Counted from the stretch's first letter, positions 15,475-24,181 are shown. The stretch: DNA of 42,789 nt from Phycisphaerae bacterium (GCA_016795035.1 JAEUIT010000052.1:1-42789), one strand, 5' to 3'. Notes: generated from the sequence alone by a model not told the origin. Numbers and translations: made by a program.

Positions 15475-16833
15475 ATGACAGCCACCAGATCTCACAGACT
15501 CTTCGATGCTCCCGGGCGGGCATGCCGGCGGCGCTTGGGAGCTATCTCCATGAACATGAAAGCACTCATTCCGGTCTACCTGCTTCTGAGCTCCGCAGCG
15601 CACGGCCAGTGCATGTACGAGTACCAGGTGATTTCGGCCCCGCCGCCATGCCCGACGTCACCCGTCATCATGCAGGACCTCAACCATCACGGCGTGGCCG
15701 TTGGCTATTTCTATTTGTGCGCCGGGGCGGCTCGCTCGTTCCGCTGGACCGCCGAGACCGGCATGCAGCTTCTCGATGTCGGACCGCAACTCGACTCCTT
15801 CGCTACCGACGTGAATGACGCCGGTCAGATTGCCGGCACGGTGCTGCCCCTAGGAAACGCGACGAACACCGCGTTTCGCTGGAGCCCGCCGATCGACGAG
15901 AAGAGCGACCCCGAGGGAGTCATGGAACTTCTGCTCGAGCCACCTGTCGTTCCCGGCGGACTACCGCATCTTGATGCCTTCACCTTCGGAAATGGAATCG
16001 GTCCTACTGGCGAGGTCTTCGGAGAGTTTGGCGACGGTTCGAGCACGCCGTGGCCGTTCCGATGGACACCGGGTTCCCCCGCGTCTTGTTATTGCGAGAT
16101 TGTCGAAGGCATGCAGAGAGGCGGAGTCATTGCAAGTAGCGAGACGGGCTTCGTCACGGGCACGGTCTATGAAGTTGGAACATGGACCGAACACGCACAC
16201 CTTACGCATACACCGAGCGGAACGATATCGATTCTGCCGACGATTCCCGGCGGAACCTCAAGCACGGCATGGGCGGTCTCCTCGAACGGATTCGTGACCG
16301 GATGGGGAATGTGGGTCGATCCACGGCGCGGCGCCTATCCAGCGGCGTATGTTCGCGCCTTCTTCTGGAACGGCGCGACGATGACACTCATGCCACCGAA
16401 CGACCTCGCCCAGGGGACGGAGAACCCCGGCCACATGGGACACGGCGTGAACGCCCTCGGCCAAGTCGTGGGAACCATGACGAAGGCCGCGAAAGCCTTC
16501 TTGTGGCATGACGGACAGATGTTCATCCTGCGTTCGTTGGTCGCAGGCATTGGAACCAACGACATCAAGGACGCGCAGGGAATCAATGATCGAGGCCAGA
16601 TCGTCTGTAGGATTCAGATTGGTACGAAAGGCTATGGAGCCTTGCTCACACCGATTCGCACGCGCCCCGGCGATGCAACCATTGATTGCAAGGTGAACGA
16701 AAAAGATATCTTTGCCATCTTCGAGTTCTGGCATAACGAGTATGCCTATCCAGATGGGCCTGGAGATCTGACCGGCGATCGATTCGTCGATGGCGCCGAT
16801 CTGGCGATGGTCCTTGGAGACTGGGGAGAGTGA
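15475..16833 (+). CDS. Secreted HAF-repeat protein with dockerin-like C-terminus
   Basis: 452 residues from ATG 15475, which has AAGGAGG 11 bases upstream. ATG 15550 would give a more standard signal peptide (MNMKALIPVYLLLSSAAHGQ), so the start is open. The body carries HAF-type extracellular repeats (DVNDAGQIAGT, AVSSNGFVTGW, GVNALGQVVGT, GINDRGQIVCR), each followed by a FRW or FLW strand, probably a propeller. The C-terminus is dockerin-like, PGDLTGDRFVDGADLAMVLGDWG, with a more diverged first half. Base use is unlike the neighbours: line 16561-16620 is 50% G+C, whereas most genes here are near two-thirds. This suggests recent acquisition. No partner cohesin is seen. Confidence 0.8.
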   Translation: MTATRSHRLFDAPGRACRRRLGAISMNMKALIPVYLLLSSAAHGQCMYEYQVISAPPPCPTSPVIMQDLNHHGVAVGYFYLCAGAARSFRWTAETGMQLLDVGPQLDSFATDVNDAGQIAGTVLPLGNATNTAFRWSPPIDEKSDPEGVMELLLEPPVVPGGLPHLDAFTFGNGIGPTGEVFGEFGDGSSTPWPFRWTPGSPASCYCEIVEGMQRGGVIASSETGFVTGTVYEVGTWTEHAHLTHTPSGTISILPTIPGGTSSTAWAVSSNGFVTGWGMWVDPRRGAYPAAYVRAFFWNGATMTLMPPNDLAQGTENPGHMGHGVNALGQVVGTMTKAAKAFLWHDGQMFILRSLVAGIGTNDIKDAQGINDRGQIVCRIQIGTKGYGALLTPIRTRPGDATIDCKVNEKDIFAIFEFWHNEYAYPDGPGDLTGDRFVDGADLAMVLGDWGE

Positions 16834-16932
16834 CGCGGTCACGGCAACGCAAGTCAGAGGGCGCTTCGCTCGCGCGGCAACCGAGACGCCAAACATGCGT
16901 CCCCTTCTGTCTCCGTTTGGGTCGCTGATTAC

Positions 16933-16966
16933 TTGTCTCTCACGTCGTCTGAAGACGAGAAGACAA
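16933..16966. terminator. Imperfect hairpin between convergent genes
   Basis: TTGTCTCTC and CGTC on the left pair imperfectly with GACG and AGAAGACAA on the right around a TGAA loop. It lies between the HAF gene and the convergent gene at 17023, where a bidirectional terminator is expected. There is no clear T tract. Confidence 0.35.
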
Positions 16967-17022
16967 TCTAGTCAGCAGTGACCGAGACGGAGACAGATGA
17001 GGGAGAGCTCGCCTTCTCGCAC

Positions 17023-18297
17023 TCACCCGCACGCCCCCCAGGCCCCAAGCAACAACCCAAGATCCTCCGCACCGACAATACCGTCGCCCGAGAGATCCGC
17101 CGGTCCCGCGCCGCCCCAAGCGCCGAGCAGGACACCGAGGTCGCCCGGCCCCACGTTGCCGTCGCCGTCGAGATCGGCCGGACACGGCACCGCGAGCGTC
17201 ACGCGATCGGTCGTGTTGTTGTTGCGGTTCGTGACGAAGACGCGGCCGTCCGACTCGGGCATCGCGACCATCTGCTCAATCGGCGGGAACCAGATCTGCT
17301 GGCCCGTCACGAGGTCGCACACCACCTCGAAGCCGTCGAGCGCCAAGTCGATCGTCACGATCTCGCCGTTGTAGCGCTGGCCCACGATGTCGGTCCCGCG
17401 ATGCACGGCGTTCCGGCCGATCGATGCAACGGCGAGTTCATCCTCGAACGCGCCGGTCGAAAGGTCGTAACGGCGAATCTTGTTGTCGAAGAAGACGTAC
17501 ACATGCTCGTCGTCGGCGAGAAGCTCGCTCGGACACGCGCCCGCGATCGACTTCTTGTAGAGCTTCTGGTTCGTCGCCACGTCGAACACCGAGAAGTTCG
17601 GCCCGTTCGCGGCGCAGCTCGGCGCGTCGAGGCCGACGCCGAGGACGACCATCTTGTCGACGCCGCCGTCGTTGACGAAGACGATCCGGTCCGGCAGATG
17701 GTCGAGGTTCGTGATCGTCGTCTCGATCGTGTTCGTCACGAGGTTCACGACGGTGATCTTGTTCTCCCACTGATGGATCACGTACATGCGGTCGCCGAAG
17801 GGCTCGATGATGTGGCCGTAGTCCCATTCGGTGATCGTGCCGTTCGGGATCGCGAGGAAGGTCCACTCGCCGCCCGCGAGCGGTCGCGAGTAGAGCTTGT
17901 TGCGGTCTTGGTCGATCACGTACAGACGGTCGAACGCGACCGCGATGTCGACCGGGTTCACGGGCGTCGGAACGGTCTCGACGACGAACTCCGCGCCTGC
18001 AACGCTGACATCGATGATCGTGATCGTCTTCGCCGTGTTGTCCTTCGTGTTGCCGACGTACAGGCGGTTGCCGTCGCGCCACACCGGACCAGGGTCGAGG
18101 AGGCCGGTCGCGATCGGTTCGCAGCCGCCGCCCGCGACGCCGCCGTCGCCGGCGATCGACGTGCGCGCCGGCATGTCGACGCGGAGGTAGAGGCCGGGAG
18201 CCGCGCGGTTCGACGCGAACGCGGCGTCGCACTCATCGCCCGGCGCGGCGTTGACGGAGAGGGTCACGACAAACGGCAGGGCGAGAATCGGGAGCAT
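17023..18297 (-). CDS. Secreted beta-propeller protein with two dockerin-like repeats
   Basis: 424 residues from ATG 18297, supported by GGAGG seven bases upstream. The signal peptide is MLPILALPFVVTLSVNAAPG. The body has YVTN/NHL-like blades (NRLYVGNTKDN, DRLYVIDQDRNKLY, DRMYVIHQWENKITVVNL, EHVYVFFDNKIRRYDL, GRVFVTNRNNN), probably a seven-bladed propeller. The C-terminus has two Ca-loop repeats of the dockerin type, ADLDGDGNVGPGDLGVLLGAWG and ADLSGDGIVGAEDLGLLLGAWG. It is probably exported and anchored or sorted through this tail. No ligand or enzyme motif is visible. A copy of part of its repeat DNA lies at 15249-15278. Confidence 0.82.
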   Translation of the reverse strand: MLPILALPFVVTLSVNAAPGDECDAAFASNRAAPGLYLRVDMPARTSIAGDGGVAGGGCEPIATGLLDPGPVWRDGNRLYVGNTKDNTAKTITIIDVSVAGAEFVVETVPTPVNPVDIAVAFDRLYVIDQDRNKLYSRPLAGGEWTFLAIPNGTITEWDYGHIIEPFGDRMYVIHQWENKITVVNLVTNTIETTITNLDHLPDRIVFVNDGGVDKMVVLGVGLDAPSCAANGPNFSVFDVATNQKLYKKSIAGACPSELLADDEHVYVFFDNKIRRYDLSTGAFEDELAVASIGRNAVHRGTDIVGQRYNGEIVTIDLALDGFEVVCDLVTGQQIWFPPIEQMVAMPESDGRVFVTNRNNNTTDRVTLAVPCPADLDGDGNVGPGDLGVLLGAWGGAGPADLSGDGIVGAEDLGLLLGAWGACG

Positions 18298-18422
18298 CGG
18301 GAGGCCTCCAGGGATCGAGTTCCGACGAGTTGAAGCGGCCCGCCCATACTCCCGCCCGCGGCCCATCCCGGTCAACGGCGAACCGTCGAATCGGCCGCGC
18401 TTCCCGCTACACTCCGCCTCCC

Positions 18423-18977
18423 ATGTCCGCCCCGACGCTCGACCACCCGACGCTTCCGGTCATCAAGGCCGCCTTCCCCGGTGTGAAGTTCCTCGCCACG
18501 GAGTTCCGCGGCCAGACGACCCTCATCGTGCCGAAGGAGAAGGTCAAGGAGGTCGCTCGGTACCTGCGCGACGATCCGCAGTGCGCGTACAACTTCCTGT
18601 CGGACGTGACCGCGGTCGACTACCTCGGCTATCCGGCGAAGCAGCCGGGCCGCTTCGGCGTCGTCTGGCTCCTCCAGAGCCACAAGCACGAGCGTCGCCT
18701 CACGCTCAAGGTTTATCTCGACCCAACGATGGACACGACCGGCATCGCCGACGATCCCGGTCTCGTCGTCGACTCGCTCACCGACATCTGGCCCGGCGCC
18801 GAGTGGACCGAGCGCGAGGTCTTCGACATGTTCGGCATCAAGTTCCGGGGGCACCCGGACCTTCGCCGCATCTTGCTGTGGAAGGACTTCCCCGGCTACC
18901 CGCTCCGCAAGGACTACCCGTTGCGCGGCCGCGGCGAGCGCGAGATGTACAAGGTCCTCGGCCGCGACGCGTCGTAA
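18423..18977 (+). CDS. nuoC: NADH-quinone oxidoreductase subunit C (30 kDa)
   Basis: 184 residues from ATG 18423. It is a peripheral-arm subunit of complex I. Seen: FLSDVTAVDYLGYPA and the signature EREVFDMFGIKFRGHPDLRRILLWKDFPGYPLRKDYP. It is the only nuo gene here: nuoB, nuoD and the rest are not adjacent, so either the operon is split or this is a stand-alone copy. TACACT at 18408-18413 lies 9 bases before the ATG and no Shine-Dalgarno is seen, so a leaderless mRNA is possible. It is convergent with the RND pump gene across a 93-bp pyrimidine-rich gap. Confidence 0.92.
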   Translation: MSAPTLDHPTLPVIKAAFPGVKFLATEFRGQTTLIVPKEKVKEVARYLRDDPQCAYNFLSDVTAVDYLGYPAKQPGRFGVVWLLQSHKHERRLTLKVYLDPTMDTTGIADDPGLVVDSLTDIWPGAEWTEREVFDMFGIKFRGHPDLRRILLWKDFPGYPLRKDYPLRGRGEREMYKVLGRDAS

Positions 18978-18993
18978 AGCCGAAGAAGAAACT

Positions 18994-19075
18994 AGAGAGA
19001 GGAAATTGGAGCGGCGCGCCTCTCTATTTTCCCCTCTCCATTTTCTCTTCTCTTCTCTTCTCTTCTCTTCTCACG
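18994..19075. repeat. Pyrimidine-rich tract with TTCTC tandem repeats
   Basis: Between two convergent genes lie a possible AGAGAGG...CCTCTCT stem, the shared tract CCTCTCCATTTTC (19033-19045) and about six tandem TTCTC units. It may end transcription from both sides. Confidence 0.55.
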
Positions 19076-22000
19076 CCATGGCCGGCTCGCGGGGCGCCGG
19101 CTTCGTCTCCTGCAACGTGGTCTCGCGCTCTTCGTGCGGCTCGTCGACGTGATGCGCCGTGTGTTGCCGCGCGATCAGCATGTAGATCGCGGGCACGATC
19201 AGGAGCGTGAACACGGTCGAGATGATCATGCCCGTCACGAGCACGATGCCGATCGAGTTTCGCGCGAGCGCCCCTGCCCCGGTGACGAGGACGAGCGGGA
19301 AGTGGCCGACGACCGTCGCGACGCTCGTCATGAGAATCGGACGAAGGCGCGTGAGCGAGGCTTCGCGGATCGCGTCGCGCTTCAGCTTGCCTGACTCTTG
19401 GAGCTGATTCGCGAACTCGACGATGAGAATGCCGTTCTTCGCGACGAGACCGACGAGCGTGATGAGGCCGACCTGCGAGTAGATGTTGATCGTCGTCAGG
19501 TTGAGGAACGTGAAGATGAGCGCACCCGAGATCGCGAGCGGCACCGAGCCCAGGAGCACGATGAGCGGATCGCGGAAACTCGAGAATTGCGCCGCAAGCA
19601 CGAGGTAGATGAGGCCAAGCGCGAAGCCGAGCGTGACCGCGAGCGAGCCGCCCTCCTGCCGAAGCTGCCGCGACTCGCCGGCGTAGTCGATCGAGTAGCC
19701 GGGCGGAAGCATCGGTCGCGCTGCCGCTTCGAGCGCCGCGAGCGCCTCTTCCTTCGTCACGCCGGGCGCCACGCCGCCGAAGATCTTCACGCTATTCCGC
19801 TGCTGGAATCGATTGAGCGTGCGCGGCGCGGCCTCGGTCTCGAGCCGCACGAACGACGACACGCTGACGAGCCCGCCGTCGCGCGTGCGCACCTTCATCT
19901 GGAGGAGCTGATCGGGCGTGGCACGGCTCGCGTCGGCGACCTGCGGAATCACCTTGTACGAGCGGCCGTCGAAGTTGAAGCGATTGACGTAGCCGCCCGA
20001 CAGCATGACCGCGAGATCGCGGCCGACCGTCGCGAGGTCGAGTCCCATGTCGGCGACCTTCTCACGATCGATGACGAGCCGCGTCTGCGGGAGGTCGATC
20101 TTGAGGTCGGTGTCGGCGAAGAGGAACTTGCCGCTGCCGAACGCGGCGCCGACGAGCTGGCCCGCGATCGCCGCCATCTCCTCCGGCGGATCGGTGCTCG
20201 TGATGAGCATCTCGACGTCGAACTGGCCGGCGCCCGGGAGCGGCGGCGGAAGGATCGGGAAGGCGCGAATGCCGGAGATCTGCGAGACGAGCATGTACGC
20301 CTGCCCGAGGATCTCCTTCGTGTTGCGCTCGCGCTCCTCCCAACGCGTCGTCTGCATGCCGCCGAAACCCGAGGACGGCGTCATGAGCACGCGCCAGACG
20401 AAGTTGCGCTCGGGGATCGACGCGAGCGCGTCGGACATCTCGCCGACCGCGGTGCGCGTCGCGTCGAGCGAGGCGTCGGGGGCAGCTGAAACGACGAAGA
20501 AGATGCCGCCCTCGTCTTCGGTCGGAGCGAGTTCCTTGCCCGAGAACATGTAGAGCGGGACGGCCGCAAGCGCGATGAGGACGGCGGCGATGGCCATCGT
20601 CCAGCGGAGATCGAGCGTCACGTCGAGCGTGTGGGCGTAGAGATTTCGCAGGCGATCGAACCCGCCGTTCACGAATCGCACGAAGCGGCTCTCGCGACCG
20701 TGCGCGGGAACCAGCTTCGCGCTCATGATCGGCGACAGCGTGATCGCGACGATGCCCGAGACGACGACGCTCGCCGCCAGCGTGAACGCGAACTCCTTGA
20801 AGAGGACGCCGGTGAGGCCGCCCTGAAAGCCGATCGGCGCGTACACCGCGGCGAGCGTGATCGTCATCGAGATGATCGGCGAGAAGAGCTCGCGACCGGC
20901 CTTGAGCGCGGCGTCGACCTTCGGCATGCCTTCGCGGATGTGCCGCTCGACGTTCTCGACCATGACGATCGCGTCGTCGACGACGAGACCGACCGAGAGC
21001 ACGATCGCGAGGATCGTGAGGAGGTTCAGCGAGAAACCGAACATCACCATGAAGATGCAGGCGCCGGCGATCGAGATCGGAATCGCGACGAGCGGCACGA
21101 GCACCGTGCGGATCGAGCCCATGAAGAGGAAGACGACGAGGGCGACGATGCCGATCGTCTCCGCGAGCGTCTTGCCGATCTCGCGGAGCGCGTTGCTCAT
21201 GTAGTACGTGCCGTCGTACGCAAGCTGCATCTCGACGCCCGGCGGCAACACCGGACGCACGTCCTCCATCGCCTTCTTGAGTCGCGTGGCAACGTCGAGT
21301 TCGTTCGCGCGCGGCAGCGGCCAGACGGAGAGATAGATCGCGGGCTGCGAGTTCATCCCCGCTTCGCCCATGGGCTCCTCACCGCCGAGTTCGACGGTGG
21401 CGACATCCTTCAGGCGAACGATCGAGCCTTCCCGCTCGCGCACGATCAGCTGCTCGAACTCCGACACGGACCGCAGGTCGGTGTCGGTAAGGAGATCGAC
21501 CTGCACCGACGGGCCCTTCGTGCGGCCGACGGCGGCGATGAAGTTATTCCGCTGCAACGCGGAGTAGACCTCGCTCGGCGTGACGTCGAGGCCGGTGAGC
21601 CTCGACTCGTCGATCCAGATGCGCATCGCGAGGTTGCGCGGACCTTCGATGCCGACGCGCTGCACGCCTTCGATCGTCGAGAGCGCGGGCTGGATTTCGC
21701 GGGCCAGGAGTTCGTTGAGCTGGACGAGGTCGAGCGTGTCGCTCGTGAAGCTCAGGTAGAAGGTCGCGAACGGACGGTCGGCGCGCTGGATCTCGATGAC
21801 CGGCGACTCGGCCTCGACGGGCAGCTCGCTGCGCACTTGATTCAGGCGGGCGCTGATCTCGGCGAGGGCGTCGTTCGAGTCGTGGTTCAGGCGCAGTCGG
21901 ACCGTGATGGTCGACATACCTGCCGCGCTCGAACTCTCGATGTAGTCGATGCCGTCGATGGCGGAGACCGCACGCTCGATCGGCGTCGTGATGAAGCCGC

Positions 22001-22181
22001 GGATCGTGTCGGCGCTCGCGCCGACGTACACGGTGCGGATCAGGATCGAGGTCGACTCGATGCGCGGGTACTGGCGGACCGGCAGGTTGCCGATCGCGCG
22101 CCAGCCGATCGCGAGGATGATCAGGTTGACGACGACCGCGAGCACCGGCCGACGGACGAAGATATCGGTGAAGGATCGCAT
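19071..22181 (-). CDS. RND-family efflux transporter, HAE1/AcrB type
   Basis: 1036 residues, typical for an inner-membrane proton-driven RND pump that exports drugs or other hydrophobic compounds. The start is MRSFTDIFVRRPVLAVVVNLIILAIG. The proton relay is complete: two Asp in VGLVVDDAIVMVEN (TM4) and Lys in LVGLVAKNGILIVEF (TM10). Two large periplasmic loops and twelve membrane helices are apparent. The tail is hydrophilic. It is the last gene of a tetR-MFP-RND operon, 29 bp after the adaptor. No TolC-like outer-membrane factor is in the window, so an outer-membrane partner would have to come from elsewhere. Confidence 0.95.
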   Translation of the reverse strand: MRSFTDIFVRRPVLAVVVNLIILAIGWRAIGNLPVRQYPRIESTSILIRTVYVGASADTIRGFITTPIERAVSAIDGIDYIESSSAAGMSTITVRLRLNHDSNDALAEISARLNQVRSELPVEAESPVIEIQRADRPFATFYLSFTSDTLDLVQLNELLAREIQPALSTIEGVQRVGIEGPRNLAMRIWIDESRLTGLDVTPSEVYSALQRNNFIAAVGRTKGPSVQVDLLTDTDLRSVSEFEQLIVREREGSIVRLKDVATVELGGEEPMGEAGMNSQPAIYLSVWPLPRANELDVATRLKKAMEDVRPVLPPGVEMQLAYDGTYYMSNALREIGKTLAETIGIVALVVFLFMGSIRTVLVPLVAIPISIAGACIFMVMFGFSLNLLTILAIVLSVGLVVDDAIVMVENVERHIREGMPKVDAALKAGRELFSPIISMTITLAAVYAPIGFQGGLTGVLFKEFAFTLAASVVVSGIVAITLSPIMSAKLVPAHGRESRFVRFVNGGFDRLRNLYAHTLDVTLDLRWTMAIAAVLIALAAVPLYMFSGKELAPTEDEGGIFFVVSAAPDASLDATRTAVGEMSDALASIPERNFVWRVLMTPSSGFGGMQTTRWEERERNTKEILGQAYMLVSQISGIRAFPILPPPLPGAGQFDVEMLITSTDPPEEMAAIAGQLVGAAFGSGKFLFADTDLKIDLPQTRLVIDREKVADMGLDLATVGRDLAVMLSGGYVNRFNFDGRSYKVIPQVADASRATPDQLLQMKVRTRDGGLVSVSSFVRLETEAAPRTLNRFQQRNSVKIFGGVAPGVTKEEALAALEAAARPMLPPGYSIDYAGESRQLRQEGGSLAVTLGFALGLIYLVLAAQFSSFRDPLIVLLGSVPLAISGALIFTFLNLTTINIYSQVGLITLVGLVAKNGILIVEFANQLQESGKLKRDAIREASLTRLRPILMTSVATVVGHFPLVLVTGAGALARNSIGIVLVTGMIISTVFTLLIVPAIYMLIARQHTAHHVDEPHEERETTLQETKPAPREPAMA

Positions 22182-22210
22182 GGACCGGAACTCCCTGTTG
22201 CTACCACTCG

Positions 22211-23407
22211 TCAGTGCGACGCGGCAGCGCCGGCGGGCGGAACGATCGAAACCTTGGCGCCGTCGCGCAGCTTGAATGAGCCGAGCGCCGCGATCTTGTC
22301 GCCGGACTTGAGCCCCTCGAGCACGATGACGTCGTCGCCGACGCTGGCGCCGAGCTTCACGAACGTCTGCTTGGCGCGGAAGCCCTTCGGGTCGTTCGGG
22401 TCGGGCACGACGAGGAACACCTGATCGCCGAACGACGTGCGACGGATCGCGGTCGAAGGCACGACGACGTACGGCTCGGGCTCCGAGACCGGCACGCGAA
22501 TCTGGATGAACATGCCGGGACGCAGCCGCTCTTGGTCGTTATCGACGACCGCGCGGACGCGCACGTTGCGGGTCGCGTTGTTCACCGTGGCGTCGATCGC
22601 GACGACCTCGATCCGTTCGGGGTCGGGGCCTAACACATCGCTCTTCGCCATGACCGCCGTCCCGACCGCGACGCGCGAGAGGTACTCCTGCGGAATCGCG
22701 AAGTCGAGATAGATGCGGTCGGAAACCTCCTCGAGCCGCACCACGTCGGCGCCTTCCGGGAGGAACTGCCCCTCGTGGATCGTGCGGATGCCGGCCCGTG
22801 CCCGGAAGGGCGCGCGAATCGTGAACTTGTCCAGGCGCGCCTGCGACTGCTCGACGCGCGCCTTCGCCTGCTCGATCTCGGCCTCCCACCGCGCGATCTC
22901 GGCCTTCATCAGGTCGAGCTCCGACTGACGGCGCTCGACCTCGATCGGCGTTGCAGCCATGTCGCTCGCCGCCTGCGTCACGCGCTTCACTTCCGTCTCC
23001 GCCAGCTTCACGCGCACGCGTCCCGCGTCGAGCGACGCCTGGGCGACCTTGATCGCGGACTCGGCCGCGAGGAGGTCGGCCTTCTCCGTCGTCGCGTCGA
23101 GCTCGATCAGCACCGCGCCGGGCTCGACGATCGAACCCGACTCGAACTTCACGGCCGCCACGCGCGCCGGCACCTCGTTCCGAAGCTGCACCGACCGCAA
23201 CGCGAAAACGGTGCCGACGAGATCGGCCGTCGGGTTCCAGTCCATGGTGCGCGCGTCCACGGCGCTGATCGCCTCGGACGGCTCGAACGACATCTGGTTC
23301 GCTTGCGCCCGCTTGATGTCGCGGATCTTGAAGAAGGCGAGGTATCCGCCAATCGCACCGAGTACGACAAAAACGGCGATGCTCGCGGCAATGGTCGAGG
23401 TTTTCAT
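22211..23407 (-). CDS. RND efflux membrane-fusion (periplasmic adaptor) protein
   Basis: 398 residues. One N-terminal membrane helix (IAASIAVFVVLGAIGGYLAFF) anchors it. Then come half of a lipoyl domain (VPARVAAVKFESGSIVEPGAVLIELD), a long alpha-helical hairpin (residues about 105-195, rich in AES..I..A...L and VEQSQARLD), the second lipoyl half (FTIRAPFRARAGIRTIHEGQFL) and beta-barrel domains. It links the pump to the outer-membrane channel. It starts 7 bp after the tetR stop, so the genes are tightly coupled. Confidence 0.93.
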   Translation of the reverse strand: MKTSTIAASIAVFVVLGAIGGYLAFFKIRDIKRAQANQMSFEPSEAISAVDARTMDWNPTADLVGTVFALRSVQLRNEVPARVAAVKFESGSIVEPGAVLIELDATTEKADLLAAESAIKVAQASLDAGRVRVKLAETEVKRVTQAASDMAATPIEVERRQSELDLMKAEIARWEAEIEQAKARVEQSQARLDKFTIRAPFRARAGIRTIHEGQFLPEGADVVRLEEVSDRIYLDFAIPQEYLSRVAVGTAVMAKSDVLGPDPERIEVVAIDATVNNATRNVRVRAVVDNDQERLRPGMFIQIRVPVSEPEPYVVVPSTAIRRTSFGDQVFLVVPDPNDPKGFRAKQTFVKLGASVGDDVIVLEGLKSGDKIAALGSFKLRDGAKVSIVPPAGAAASH

Positions 23408-23414
23408 GTCGTCG

Positions 23415-24071
23415 TCACTTCTTTCTGCCCGTCGTCCGCGGTCGCGGGCGTCGTGCGGACGGCCGAGGCGCGGCTGATTCCTGCTTGAGAAGGCGCTCGA
23501 GCGCCGAGCGGACCGCGGCGATGCGCGCCGGAGTCCATTCCGTCAGCCCGAGTAACCAGGTGAACCACATGCCGTTCGCGGCAAGGTCGATCGCCTCTCC
23601 GACGCCCGGCGGAAGGCCGTCCTTCGCGATGCGGCCGAGAATCCGTCGATGCGCCGTGCGAAGGGCTTCGGCGTGTTTGGGGTGCTGCACGACGGCGGCA
23701 ACGAGGACTTGGCTGCTTCGGCGTTGCGTCTCGGTCCACGTGCGCGTCGACGAGAGGCACGTCGAGAGGATCGCCCGCGCGATTCGGCCCGGGCCGGGCG
23801 ACGTGTTCGCGACCGCCGCGTCGACGTCCGCCTCCCAGCAGGCGATCGTGCGCGTCACGAGCGCGTCGAGAAGCGCGTCCTTGCTCGAGAAATGGTGCAG
23901 AAGGCCGCTCTTCGAGAGCTTCGCCTCCTGGGCCACGGCGAGCAGCGTGAGCGCGCCGATGCCCTTCGCGAGCACGACGGACTCCGCCGCCTCGAGGACG
24001 CGCTCGCGGTCACAGCACGCCGGTCGCGCGGCGCACGTGTCGTCGGTTGGCTTCTTCCTCGGCGAGGCCAT
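23415..24071 (-). CDS. TetR-family repressor of the efflux operon
   Basis: 218 residues from ATG 24071. I prefer this start to ATG 24095 because it leaves room for a -10 between operator and gene. The DNA-binding domain is at residues about 16-65 (RERVLEAAESVVLAKGIGALTLLAVAQEAKLSKSGLLHHFSSKDALLDAL). The ligand domain is helical and the tail Arg-rich. The N-terminus is rich in cysteine (DDTCAARPACCDRE), which could be redox- or metal-sensitive; that is only a guess. It is the first gene of the operon, directly downstream of a strong palindrome, so autorepression of the pump is the natural reading. Confidence 0.9.
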   Translation of the reverse strand: MASPRKKPTDDTCAARPACCDRERVLEAAESVVLAKGIGALTLLAVAQEAKLSKSGLLHHFSSKDALLDALVTRTIACWEADVDAAVANTSPGPGRIARAILSTCLSSTRTWTETQRRSSQVLVAAVVQHPKHAEALRTAHRRILGRIAKDGLPPGVGEAIDLAANGMWFTWLLGLTEWTPARIAAVRSALERLLKQESAAPRPSARRPRPRTTGRKK

Positions 24072-24107
24072 GCGGCCGAGCGTAGCGAAGCGCACGCAAA
24101 AATAAAA

Positions 24108-24138
24108 GCCGACCGACCGAACGGTCGGTCGGTCGGCA
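24108..24138. promoter_or_regulatory. Palindromic operator upstream of tetR
   Basis: CCGACCGACCG and CGGTCGGTCGG form perfect 11-bp arms around AA (24109-24132), and one arm has an extra TCGGC half-turn. The palindrome is built of GGTC/GACC tetramers, as in many TetR operators. On the minus strand it is followed at once by TTTTATTTTT (a possible -10) and then by the tetR start, so bound repressor would block the promoter. Confidence 0.8.
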
Positions 24139-24181
24139 CCGTGTCACCTTTCGGTCGGGATCCGGAGCCGCAGCGCCCGCC

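Noticed and set aside
19071..24138. A novel export system.
   Set aside because: All three proteins are standard TetR, adaptor and RND pump by their motifs; only the operator and the repressor cysteines are worth a second look.
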